From Piezodorus guildinii (lineage: Eukaryota > Arthropoda > Insecta > Hemiptera > Pentatomidae), in assembly GCA_023052935.1 (NCBI GenBank), contig CM041294.1, forward strand, positions 86,536,616 through 86,600,615: a stretch of 64,000 bases of DNA, given 5' to 3'. This document shows positions 10,565 through 20,501 of the stretch, piece after piece. The first letter of the stretch is position 1, and every line of letters starts with the position of its first letter. The position numbers were made by a program, and so were the translations under genes. The notes below the pieces were generated by a model. It did no database searches. It was not told the origin of the DNA and worked only from the letters and a program-made list of their open reading frames with translations.

Positions 10565-10925
10565 ATGCTTTACACAATCTATCCAGATGATTTTCCAACA
10601 CATTCTAACATCTTCGTTTCTACGTTAGCAGATGATACTTGTGTACAATCAGTCTCCATTCCCACTATAACCCAAAACTTTGCTGAGATGGCTGCCATCG
10701 AACTTCTAATGCACCCAACACATAACCCCAATCTTGCACCATCAGACTACTTCCTCTTCAGAGCCATGGCTCACTTCCTAAAGGGGGAAACTTTTCGTAC
10801 ATTTGAGGAAGTCAAAATCGGGGTTGAAAACTTTTTCAATTCAAAACCCAAAGCTTGATATTGGCAGGGAATTGAAGAGCTGGCTTCTTGACGGGAACAA
10901 ACCATTGAGCATAATGGACTTTGAT
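10565..10925 (+). pseudogene. Chimeric remnant: LINE RT fragment joined to a mariner transposase C-terminus
   Basis: The open frame 10565-10858 begins with LYTIYPDDFPTHSNIFVSTL then ADDT, matching the block around the FADD catalytic site of the Jockey RT at 1-1709. After a short junction it continues with HPTHNPNLAPSDYFLFRAMA and HFLKGETFRTFEEV, the third-Asp region of a mariner-type transposase. Past the stop, homology continues to IEELAS.. and EHN at about 10925, as in a mariner C-terminus. One frame spanning two unrelated families implies a join of fragments. Expression is not implied. Confidence 0.7.
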
Positions 10926-11825
10926 GCCTAAAATTTGAGTTAAATAAAAAATCAAGTTAATTTTAATACTTAAAAACCCGGTATTTTTTTTTGTTTACTC
11001 GCACCTTTTTATATTAGCCTCTATTTGTTCATTTTATTTAAAAAAAATTTAAGATCATAGCGCAAACATTTGTTATCAATGTAGGGCCTAGAATAGAAGC
11101 CTTTATTCGACAGAGATTCTGTTATTCCATTCACGTAAAGAGAAAAAAAATCTTGTAACTTTACCGCTGGCTGTAGTTACAGTTGTAACTGTGTTCGGAA
11201 ATGATGAAAAGCGCCGAATAGTAAGTGGGATTCATAGAGAAAAACTGTTTGCTTATTAGAAATGAGCGTGGAAAATCCATCCAAGGGCCCGACTCCGTGG
11301 ATATTTCCATAATTTTTTTTTTCTCTGACTCGAGTTTTCCGGTGAACCGAAAACGCAACTCACAAGGGTATTTTTCCGGATACGTAAGAAGTCGGGGTTT
11401 TGTAGAAAGTTGAGAGCGAAGAGGAGTAAGGATCCTAGTTAAGGGGGAGTACAATTGTGGGAAGGGGGGACAAAAAGGTAATCGGCTGTAAAAGAAGAGG
11501 GACGCGAGAACAAGGAGATCCGAAGAGCGTTCACACGGCACCCAGCCTCTTCGCCCAATTGATTTGTTTGCTTCTTACCGCTTCAAGTATTGTCCAGTCA
11601 TCCTAGGTTCTAGGCATCACCCTCTATCTTCGCTTCGGGGTTACCTTGTGATTCTTATTCCTTTTTTTTAAATATCTCCTGAAATATCGAAAAATATTTA
11701 AATATGCTTACGAACGTTAGATGTTTGCATAATTCGAAGAATTAGTAATGGACTAGAGATTCTAATAAATTCTCTATCGCTACTGCAACAATTCTACAAT
11801 CGTCATTAACAACTACCAAACATCA
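10926..11825. other. Unassigned; GC-richer block 11160-11640
   Basis: The first 60 bases could be the 3' non-coding end of the mariner remnant. About 11160-11640 has more balanced base composition. An open minus frame (11161-11541, 126 codons) and a plus frame (11225-11413) overlap there, but neither shows a domain. It may be unique host sequence. Confidence 0.3.
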
Positions 11826-12026
11826 AAGATTTTGATCAAACTCGCTATATCGATGTAAAATGTTTGTTTGTTTTGTTTGGTTTTATGGCGTACAACAGCT
11901 TGGTCATTTACGCCCAAATATGTAAAATTTAATGGGCTTTAATATCAAATAGTCCGACTGGGCTTGAATGCTGATATTTTGAAATTTCTTTAACTAAAGT
12001 ACCTTAAATTCTTTAACTAAAGTACC
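11826..12026 (-). repeat. REP-1 fragment d
   Basis: Reverse-strand REP-1 landmarks: TTTTGATCAAACTCGCTATA, AAATTTAATGGGCTTTAATA, then a GTCCGACTGGGCTTGAATG block. A 50-base stretch around 11872-11918 interrupts the order. The piece TTCTTTAACTAAAGTACC is duplicated in tandem at about 11988-12024, just before the LINE-B junction. Confidence 0.65.
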
Positions 12027-12028
12027 CT

Positions 12029-13085
12029 CAAACCCTTAGACAATATTTCCTCGGAACCATTCCTTTACCAAACCAAAGTTGATACTCCCAGCACCCTCCC
12101 TATATACAGGATCTCATGCAGTTCAAACCATCAATCCATTCACATGAAACTACATCCCGGCATTCCGACCTTTATATCCCTTCCCACAGAACTAAAACAT
12201 ATGAACGTTCCTTTCTATCCCGCTCCACCAGTTTTTGGAAATCTCCCCCAACAAACATCATTCGAGCAACCTCTCTCTCCACTTTCAAATACCTTTTGTT
12301 CCAGTATCTTCTCACTACCCATAATGACGCTAGCTGACAATAATAATTGTACTGTTAGATGATAGTCAATACTTTTAATTTTTTGAAAGTGTTTAAATAA
12401 GTTGAAATAAATGTACACTGGTAGTTCTTTTTTTGTGTTTTTTGTTGTGCAATTTGTTTTAGTTTTAGCATAAGCGTTAAATATTAATTTTTTTTTTTTT
12501 TTTTTTTTATTGGGAAATATTACATTTTGTTACATAATGAACAGTAGTAATTGAGGTGTAGTACACATTCATACAATATATACAGAATAATGATGATAAA
12601 GTCAAATTAAATAAAATCTAAAATAAATAAATTCAAATATATACAAGAAAATAACAATTAATAAGAACAAAAAAAACAACAAACAAATCAAAACAACAAC
12701 CTGTAGTAGAGATAAATACAAGTTGGGAAATAAATAAAATCATACAAGCAAACTTAACTATATACAATATATACAATCTGCTAAAGGGACCCTAGACTCC
12801 GCTGCTCCCTCCACAAGTGGGGGGAGAAGCCGAATCCAAGAGATCCCAGCGCCTCTCAACCGGCGCTTCACTGGTGTAAGCCATTGGAGGCCGAGCTAGG
12901 GCGCAAATATTAAATATAGTTGATTATATTGTCACCAAATGTATTTATTCTTATTATTATTTTTTTTACTTATGTTAAATCTATTTTCCTTTTTTCTCAT
13001 TAATTTTGTATCTAGACCAGATGTGAATATTTTACTTAGTTAAATTTCGTGTTAATCTTAGGGACTTAGTCCCAGAATAAAGTTT
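12029..13085 (+). mobile_element. LINE-B copy 1 (5' truncated), split by LINE-A at 12488-12904
   Basis: The coding remnant begins at AGACAATATTTCCTCGG, matching the RRQYFLGSYLYQTINSQ region of the copy at 51354. The C-terminal frame 12116-12337 reads DLYIPSHRTKTYERSF then STSFWKSPPTNI and STFKYLLFQYLL. The 3' UTR resumes after the nested LINE-A and ends with GGGACTTAGTCCCAGAATAA at 13061-13080. Frameshifts and 5' truncation make it dead. It lies next to REP-1 fragment d. Confidence 0.8.
12488..12904 (-). mobile_element. LINE-A 3' UTR insertion nested in LINE-B, with 9-bp target duplication
   Basis: A minus-strand LINE-A 3' end. The poly-A tail is the T run at 12488-12508 on the plus strand. 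Around 12780-12860 lie blocks matching 1815-1900 of LINE-A copy 1 in reverse (CCACAAGTGG, GAGATCCCAGCGCCTCTC). It is severely 5' truncated, with no coding part. AAATATTAA occurs on both sides (12479-12487 and 12905-12913), a clear target-site duplication showing insertion into LINE-B copy 1. Confidence 0.85.
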
Positions 13086-13092
13086 TTCTTCT

Positions 13093-13312
13093 TCTATAAA
13101 TCGCCAGGTTGAGATCTTGTATTTAGGGTATGTACGGATGAGCGAGAAGTGAGGAGGTTAATTATATAGGAAGGTTTTCTGGCTCGCAAAGATTGGAATA
13201 AGAAGATACCAAGTAGATATTTTCTTCGGAGATCAGGATAAAGCCACCCTTGACCAGAATACTAGTAAGATATATGTGATCTTCTGCGGCTGCCGTAAAT
13301 GAATCTTATCAT
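13093..13312 (-). pseudogene. LINE-B ORF2 fragment, minus strand
   Basis: The reverse strand can be read as IRFIYGSRRRSHISY, then a stop, then GWLYPDLRRKYLLGIFLFQS, aligning with FVFGISRRSRVTHLYGELKW and RRQYFLGSYLYQT of the LINE-B frame at 51354. A homologous piece lies at 24480-24700 in the same orientation. It abuts the 3' end of LINE-B copy 1 head-on. Confidence 0.65.
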
Positions 13313-14344
13313 TAATCTCTTCAGCATTATCTCATTTTTCTCAGAAAGTCCGTTATACATACACATTCACCTTACTGTTCTTATGTTAAAAACAAAACAA
13401 AATTTACACGAATAAAAATATTTTTGCTTTTGTTGCTTATCAAATTATCGCAACGTTTTTTTCACACACACTTACAATACATTCGTTATTTTTTCTATTT
13501 ATTAACCAAAATATCCATTAGAAATAATTCAATGTTTTCCGGATCATTTAGTTTATTTTATAGTTATAATCACATTTTTTGCATACAATAACACAGTTGT
13601 AAATAGTAATGAATATATTTACAACTCCACAAAAGAGGTATGTGACAGGTGAGTGATGCTCGCACCAAATTTTCCATACATTTATACGCTTCTGATCGTA
13701 AAGCAGCCATCCTAACATCCACTCCAAGGCAACATTTAAGCCCTAGCGTCGTAATTCCCGGTCATTAATTCACCATTACACAGCTAGAGGGGATATTTGT
13801 CAGCCCTGATTCATGTAGCTCCGATGTTCCGCAGGTGTCCTTCCCCTAACTCAGCCCTGAGTATGAGTTAGCTCTTCTCTTAGCCATTTACATATCTTCA
13901 CAAAGGATGCTTCTCTGGAAGTCTTGGATTTATTTTTTACCTACTCAAAATTATTATTTTTTTTTACAATATTTACGACGAGTAGCGGGCTTCCGATCAC
14001 ACTTTGAACTTATCCTCCAGGGACCGCAACAACCGTAAATTCGCCTTTTTGGACTCAGGTCCAGGTGAGAATTATATGTAATATATTTCAGAGAGACCGC
14101 CAACTATCTGAGTCGAGGTTCTCATGAATTTATAATGATTTGTTATTGCTTATGCTATAACATTATCGGCGACAGGAACTTAGGCAGAAACCTTTCTGTA
14201 ATATATGTTTTCCCGTTAAAGCTTTAACTTAATCACTAAATTATTGTAAACATTGATTCGTTATAGGTTAACTCATGATCATTTCTTTAATTTTTATTCC
14301 TCTTTACTTCTAGGTTTTTTTTTTTCTCCGAGGTTCTGCAATGA
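13313..14344. other. Weak REP-1 fragment, then unassigned sequence
   Basis: 13353-13410 (ATACATACACATTCACCTTACTG..CTTATGTTAAAAAC) looks like the middle of REP-1. 13620-13900 and 13970-14110 are of balanced composition with no repeat recognised and could be unique DNA. No ORF of value. Confidence 0.35.
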
Positions 14345-15124
14345 TGTCACATCCCGGTCCTCAGTATTCCGTCTCTCCAATAATCTCGATCATTCCTATC
14401 ATCCTCAGTCAGACCTCTGGCTGCCATATCCTCCATTACCTCTTTTATGCATGTTTTTCGAGGTCTTCCTCGTTTTCTTCTTTTGCGTCGGCAGTATTTA
14501 ACCAATCCAAGAGGCCAACCTGCTTCGTCAATACTCATACCATATAAGCCTTCTTCTACTAATTTCTTCGAGAACAGTTAGTTTGGCCCCCACTCTCTCC
14601 CTTATTTGATTATCGGGGATTTTTTCTAACCGAGACACGGCACAACTTTTTCTCCAAAAATCCACCTCCAGGGATAATATTTTTTTTTTTCTGGGATTTC
14701 TTCACTGTCCAGGATTCACATCCTTAGTGCCAACCAGAAAGGAGTGGAATATCTTCTTTTTCGTTTGGATTGATACCTTCTTATTCCATAACACTCCATT
14801 TAGTATCCCAAATATCCTTTTTCCGTGAATAATCTTGTTAGATATGTTCGTATCTATTGAGGCGTTCTTATCTATTGTAACGCCTAGATATTTGAAGGCA
14901 TCACTTTGTGGAATCGTCCAGCCCTCCAGGCAGAGAGCAGAGACAGATGAGAGAATAGGCATATATTCGGTTTTTTCTTTATTTATTTCCAGTCCCCAGT
15001 GTTCATATACTTCTGCGAGTTTCCTCATAATATATTCCATGTCAAATTCATCCGATGCTATGACAACCTGGTCGTCCGCGAATTGTAAGGTGAATAGAAC
15101 GTCTTCACCGACCTCTACTCCCAA
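14345..15124 (-). pseudogene. LINE-C ORF2 remnant (RT core to C-terminus), minus strand
   Basis: The minus frame 14702-15124 carries the RT catalytic box in LFTLQFADDQVVIASDEFD, followed by MRKLAEVYEHWGLEINKEKT and FKYLGVTIDKNASIDTNI, typical of a non-LTR group different from the Jockey copies here. After a frame break, 14347-14538 gives GRPRKTCIKEVMEDMAARGL and DRDYWRDGI, the usual C-terminus of such endonuclease/RT proteins. The 5' RT motifs are missing and the frame is interrupted, so it is dead. The C-terminal type resembles the fragment at 7875-8140. Confidence 0.8.
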
Positions 15125-16834
15125 ACCCTGGGAGAAGAGACTTCTAGGATTTTAGAAATACAAATTGTTGGGCATTGGAGACTATTATACTAGATGTCAC
15201 TACATCACAGGTGACCCAGGTAGATGTGTCCGAAATGTTATATTACTATCAAAAATTTTGATTTCGATATGGCATTTGGCTGTATGTCATATCCATAATC
15301 TATTATTTTTCCTAAGCTCGGGAGGAATATTAAATCAGCATTCTAATATTTCTATCAGCTATAGCCTCCAGTCAGAAATTTGTGAAGAATAATTTTTGTT
15401 ATATAAAAATTTGTTGCTGGAACCTACATTTTATAAGCTATATTGGTTTGAATGAAGGAAATCACGTTTTGCTACATTTATTATGTGTTGGGGTTTTAAG
15501 GACACGCACTGTGTCAAAAAAGATGAGGTTCCCACATTAAAAAATTAAAGTTATTTCCGTTAATGAGTTAAATCCGTTTTTTATTTTAAACTAAAAAATA
15601 CAGTATATTAGGACATATCCATAGCATATTGTCCTTTCCATTCAGCGAGAAACGGGGTTTGGGGAATTAGAAAATAATTGTTTATTTCATTCATTCGATC
15701 GCTATCGATTTTTTCAATCGACATTCATTTTTTTACATCATAATGTGATGTTTTTTTTTTTTCCTTCGTTAAAGAAACCTCAACACTTTCGTCTTCAAAG
15801 AATTAGGACTACTTCTTCGGAAGAACAGTTGTAGAAATTAATTGTTCACCTCCGCCCTGCCTGTTAGTGAAAACTGTATAATCTAATAGCCAATGAATGC
15901 GATCCATCGGAGCATATGATGATCCCTGACCTCATGTTGGAACACAATAGGTCCCTACCAACACGCTAACATCACAACGGATATAATTACCCCGCGGGAG
16001 ATGGGCGGGCCCTGGCTTGATAGATGGTGGTAGGAGGGCCAACAGATAAATACTCCGCGATGATAGTGGGCCTACAATTACGCACCATCACATGTCCCGA
16101 AGCTTTTGTCATTCAAAATAGGTCAGATCTCTATTGAGTTGCCTAATTGTGTCTTTGGGGAGCAACTGTTGCTTCGAGTATCATCATCTTTCGTCGCTAT
16201 TAGAACGAGATCGAAAGAAAAAATTGGAGGTTTTACTCAGTCGAGCTAATGATAGACTCACCAAAAAATGGAAAGTGGTTTAAGTATTTAGTCAGCCTAC
16301 TTAACTAAGTATCATACTTTGCGAGTTACGTAATACCCTTCAATTGACCAATAATGATATAGCAGGTATTGTATGTGATGTAATATTAGAACGGAAAAAA
16401 GTCTGCGGACCCATCGGGGGGTGAAGGAGTGAGGGAATAGCCCAAAATAACCATTAAGAACCCTTTTGCTCACAACACATGTCTTAAATAAAGATAGAGT
16501 TGAAAAAATGTTAAAGGATTACTCTGCATTTGAGGAAAATCTGAAAATGTGTTTCAAATTAATATTTTGCTGACATGGCAAAATGGTACATGTCACTTCT
16601 TCTAGAAATGAGAGAGTAAGGTAGATAGATAACCACTATGGAACTATGTTGTATTTATTAGGAATCTCATATGTTCGAATATATTATTGATTAATGTAGG
16701 ATCACTCCTACTCAAGCGCCATAAACAAGAAATAGCCAAGTAGGAGAAAAAGAGAAGAAGAAAGAAGATCTATGAGTTAATTTTTATCCAAACATTGAAT
16801 TACTTAAATTTAAAACTAATACAGTTTAGGTAGA
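15125..16834. other. Unassigned; balanced block at 15840-16260
   Basis: 15125-15840 is AT-rich with no recognised feature. 15840-16260 is of balanced composition, with GC-rich runs (for example CCCCGCGGGAGATGGGCGGG near 15990), and is not repeated in the window. No protein-like ORF. Possible unique non-coding DNA. 16260-16834 is AT-rich. Confidence 0.3.
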
Positions 16835-17040
16835 GGTGCGAAGTTGGTCCAGTGGGTTAGTGCCTGTGGTTAAGAAATCGCTTTGCCCAGTAACCAGATC
16901 AAGAAAAACATGAAATAAAATAATTACCAGTTCGCGTCTCGATGCCGGGGATTTCAACTCGGCATTTATCAACCATCCTCACCCTATGGCCCGAGAAACG
17001 CACATACAAGTCCAGTTAGGGGTGAAATAAAATACTACTC
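16835..17040 (+). repeat. Possible tRNA-derived SINE fragment
   Basis: GGTCCAGTGGGTTAGTGCC near 16848 resembles a tRNA A-box, and ACCAGTTCGCGTCTCGATGC near 16926 follows. The string ACCAGTTCGCGTCTCG also occurs in reverse near 40756-40771. A clean B-box was not found. Weak call. Confidence 0.3.
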
Positions 17041-17394
17041 TACTAAAAAACACTATTTATTGTAATAATCATAAATCTTTTTTTTTTTTATTTATGGAAA
17101 TTTACATCTTTAAAATCATGTGTGTGTCAAACATATGTTATTTTTATTGCAAGCTAAGTTTTCACATATATTGAGATAATTTATAATAATTTCTCAATGA
17201 GTTCTTTGAGGGTTGCGTTGGTCCGCGGATCTCTTATTGGTAACCACTATTCTAAACACAACTGAATCGACACTCCACAATGTGAAAACTCTCATTTCCA
17301 TAAAAGTGACTTTAACCATTTTGCTATCTGAGCTCAGAAATGTTCGAAACGAAACGATAGAAATTATTATCTACAATACAAAAGTAAAAAAAAA

Positions 17395-18310
17395 AATTAC
17401 AAAAAAAAAAGAAGTATATATTATCAAATTCGTTCAACTTGCTCACTTACTTATCAATACTAAAAATATGTAACAGTTCGATGACTCAGTACAACAGTAT
17501 AGACATTTCGTACTGCTTCTAGGCCAACAATGGGATCAGGCCGATATCACATTCAGCCGCCAGGATTTTTGGCCCTTAATTGGGTAACCACTACACATTG
17601 GCTGGGTCTGACCCAGGAGGGTCTCCATACCCTAGGATCGTTCTCGGCTGAATTAACAGAATAAATAATGTTCTGCCACAGCTGGGGTTCGAACCACGTA
17701 CCCGGAGAACCTTAGACTATGAAATGGTTAATGTTTTTGAATCTACAAAATTAAAGGTACTTTGGAGGAAGACAATTGAGACGTTAATTTTAAAAGGTAC
17801 TATATCCATTCTAGGAAATTTTACAGGAGACGCGAAAATCACTAATTATTATATTATTAAACTAGCTAATTTGATTCTTTTAGCATTAAAATCCAGAATT
17901 GTTCTTTTAGTATATTAATAAAATCATATTAAAGTTATGAAATGAGATGTTTTGGTATAATTTGGAACGAAATTAAATGTGTAATTCGTTTCTTTAGGAA
18001 ATAATTGTATTATAAATTGCGATTATAAAGGACTTGGGTGTCCATTAAATAAAATCAAATAGGAGAATTAGATACATTTAAGAGATGAGAATATAAATAT
18101 GTAAAAAAATCGATTTTGTAAAAAATGTCCTTTAGTACCTTTTGGAAATCAACGTATCAATTTAAAATATCAGTATTTAAGGCCAGTCAGGCTATTTCAA
18201 TAAGAATGAAACTAACAAGATATTTAAATTAAATATCCGTTAAATTTTACATTGATTGTAAAAGTGTTGCATTTACCTCTGATCTAAATATTTATTAGTG
18301 ATGTTTCAGC
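17395..18310 (+). repeat. REP-1 copy f, split by a SINE
   Basis: REP-1 order is seen as TATCAAATTCGTTCAACTTG at about 17423, then the SINE, then GAATCTACAAAATTAAAGGT at about 17740, a short duplication of that part, and TATTTAAGGCCAGTCAGGCT at about 18173, ending near 18310. It is more diverged than copies b, g and i, so it is an older insertion. No coding content. Confidence 0.65.
17476..17727 (-). mobile_element. tRNA-derived SINE (family S1), 5' truncated
   Basis: On the minus strand it reads from the B-box-containing head (CGTGGTTCGAACCCCAGC) through GGTATGGAGACCCTCCTGGG and CCTGGCGGCTGAATGTGAT to GGCCTAGAAGCAGTACGAA, the same order as the full copy at 47015-47333. The A-box end is degraded. 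It sits inside REP-1 copy f. Confidence 0.8.
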
Positions 18311-18455
18311 CGTAGGACGATTCAGGGATGAGGAGATCCTTCTTGGGCACACCCAGCCTCTGTAAAGGTGCCCATAGTCACAACCTTGCACCTTCGTTGG
18401 CGTAGGAACATTACGCATCTCTATATGTACTGACCCATGACGAAACGAGTTTTTG
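18303..18455 (+). mobile_element. SINE S1 tail fragment
   Basis: It holds TTGGGCACACCCAGCCTCTG and a terminal CATCTCTATATGTACTGACC, matching the 3' half of the S1 SINE at 47150-47300. The tRNA head is absent. Confidence 0.65.
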
Positions 18456-18479
18456 TTTTTCAACTCATTACTAAGAATT

Positions 18480-18730
18480 AATTATGTGATTATAAATTAT
18501 CCCATCCCCATTGCTAGAGAGATTCATTGAATAAGAAATAAATAGTCATTACCTCCTAATTGGCCCAGCTACGTAACTAATGAAGTGTAATTAACTAAGA
18601 GTTCCCTTGGACGACAAAAAGGCTGGAATTTAAAAGTTTAACCAGCTATTGATGAAGATTGAAGGTAGCGTGCATGTCAATTGCAGCCCGGGACAAGGTT
18701 CCCTTTAATAACAAATACAAGCGCCTTGAG
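18480..18730. promoter_or_regulatory. Candidate conserved non-coding block
   Basis: No repeat match elsewhere in the window, balanced composition, and several homeodomain-type cores (CCTAATTGG, GTAATTAACT, TCAATTGCAG). This is only a pattern suggestion for a cis-regulatory element. It could equally be neutral unique DNA. Confidence 0.3.
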
Positions 18731-18843
18731 AATAATTTACATCCTTTTTAGGAAAGGGGTACAGCTGTGTTGGCAATATACTTCTTAAGTCATTGGAAAT
18801 CTATATTGATTGTTGTTAGTTTTTGTGTAACTATATAGATATA

Positions 18844-18890
18844 TGGGAGCGGCGTGGTCTAGTTGGTAGGGCACCAGTCTATTCTAACAA
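18844..18890 (+). mobile_element. SINE S1 head fragment
   Basis: GGGAGCGGCGTGGTCTAGTT then GGTAGGGCACCAGTCT matches the A-box head of S1 at 47017-47052. The rest is missing and AT-rich DNA follows. Confidence 0.7.
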
Positions 18891-18990
18891 CTTTTTTATT
18901 CTCACAAAACATCATACATTTGAACTTTTTTACTTTATAGTAAAATTTTTCAATAAATCAAATTTAAAACATTTACTGTAACAAAAAAAA

Positions 18991-20204
18991 ATCTGGTGCG
19001 GGCAACACACGACTTTCACATACCTTCATTTTAAAAATCGATTAAAGAATTTTCAAATACATTTAGAGATAAAAATGAGTGAAACCATTAAAGAATTAAT
19101 TAAATTGAATTTCTATAGAAAAATGTGTTTTATTGAAAAATCTATTATATTATTATCTAAAATAATCAGTTAGTTTTATCGAATTTTCATCATTCTTTAT
19201 TAACTTTTATAAGCTTGTGTATAAGATAATATTTTTTCTAAAATCTTTAGCTTTCCAACGGTATATAATGCATGTATATTGCTGTTCTTAAGTTCAAAAA
19301 CAAAAAAATCCATTAAAAAAATATGTTTTCAGTTTTCTCCTTTAGTTCTTTAACTTTCATATTAAGTTGTTAATTATCAATGCTAATAAGATAATATAGT
19401 TTCTTTTCTTTTTTAATTTTTTTGGAAGTTTTCTTAATTGGAACATTTAAAAAAGCACATACTTGTTGTAGCAGGTAATAAGGTGATTAAAGTTAGTTTG
19501 AAATAGTTATGACAAATTGCTGAGCTTCATTTTTCAAAGAAAAATATTTAAATAATGTAATTTTATTCAATAGTGAAAGTATAAATAAATGTTTCAGTCT
19601 TGAAAATGGGGAAACAACCCCGAAACGTTGACTAGGATGAAAAAATGTTAAAGGACTAATTAAATAAAGTGATTAGATGATGAATGGAAGGTAGTATGTG
19701 CTTTTTTAAATGTTCCAATTAAGATAATATAATTATTTTTATAGAATCTACGAAATTAAAGGTACTTTAGAGGAAGAAAATATAAAAAATCGACATTTAA
19801 ACCCCATCAGACTATTTAAATGAGAATAAAACCTATATATTATTAAAGTTCATTAAATTTTACATAAATTTAGTAAGTTTTATTAAAATCGTTAGAGCCG
19901 TTTTTGACAAAATTGTAAAAAGGTGCAAAATACGGGGTATAAAGTAGTAGTTCCGGTCAGCCGATTTTAGTGACAAAGTTTCTGTAACATCTCGGGTGTA
20001 TAGTTTTTAAATCTGAAATTTCAGTTTCATAGGACTTTTCGTTTAGGCGCTGGAGTTACCACACACACACAAAATCATTTTTGCGGGACTTGGTCATTTG
20101 GACTCAGGTGATCCTAAAACGTGTATTGTTAACTCATATTCGAAAATTTTCACGATCGCAATACTTTCCCTTAATATATAATTTTTATAAAGGTAAGTGA
20201 AAGT
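18991..20204 (+). repeat. REP-1 copy g (full ends), split by a MITE
   Basis: The most complete copy. The 5' end reads ATCTGGTGCGGGCAACACAC then GACTTTCACATACC, and the 3' end is AGGTAAGTGAAAGT at 20191-20204, so the ACTTTCACTTACC-type ends are inverted copies. All internal landmarks are present: the CTTTCCAACGGTATATAATG block, TTCTCCTTTAG, GACATTTAAACCCCATCAGA, GTTAGAGCCGTTTTTGACAA and ACGATCGCAATACTTTCCC. A 291-bp MITE interrupts it at 19433-19723. Without that insert the length between inverted ends is about 0.9 kb. Confidence 0.85.
19433..19723. mobile_element. MITE with 30-bp perfect terminal inverted repeats, nested in REP-1
   Basis: The first 30 bases (CTTAATTGGAACATTTAAAA..., 19433-19462) are the exact reverse complement of the last 30 (19694-19723). 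The interior is non-coding and carries CTTGAAAATGGGG then AACAA then CCCCGAAACGTTGAC at 19600-19634, the same GAAACGT-stem motif as in the foldback elements. The flanking AAGATAATATA, present before and after, suggests a local duplication at insertion. Perfect ends suggest recent activity. Confidence 0.85.
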
Positions 20205-20501
20205 AAAATTAAAATTCAGGCAGTCATAGGAACTGTCGATAGGAGTAAAAACTTTTTTTTTTAATTCCTGATTTGCACTGGAATTTCGTTGGAAAGAAGA
20301 GTACGATTGTAAAATTAGATCATGTTGAGAACGCATGTTTTTTATTATTGTTTCATTTAATTCTAGGGATATATCATCTTGAATTATGCCATCGTAATCT
20401 GAATGTGACTGTACAATGTATGGGTTGGGTTTATATATAGTACATTTTTTTTTTTTTTTGATATACCTACCATTTGTATCATGGAAATTTGGACTAAGCA
20501 T
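20094..20501 (-). CDS. Unrecognised open frame, 135 codons, tail derived from REP-1
   Basis: I do not recognise this protein. The first ~95 residues are hydrophilic and protein-like (IVQSHSDYDGIIQDDISLEL, NMRSQHDLILQSYSSFQRNS). The last ~40 come from REP-1 copy g read in reverse. Upstream on the same strand (about 20540-20700) another frame reads NSNYNAEIQDEENIRGRQYQ, which resembles the DYDGIIQDD stretch, suggesting a repeated protein motif broken by stops. It could be a decayed gene, an exon ending inside a repeat, or chance. No promoter or splice evidence can be assigned. Confidence 0.25.
   Translation of the reverse strand: MLSPNFHDTNGRYIKKKKKCTIYKPNPYIVQSHSDYDGIIQDDISLELNETIIKNMRSQHDLILQSYSSFQRNSSANQELKKKVFTPIDSSYDCLNFNFTFTYLYKNYILRESIAIVKIFEYELTIHVLGSPESK

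Noticed and set aside
18991..20204. REP-1 firmly classed as a Helitron
   Set aside because: A TC-type start and a 3' hairpin can be argued, but inverted termini and the lack of a constant CTRR end in the copies argue against a firm call.
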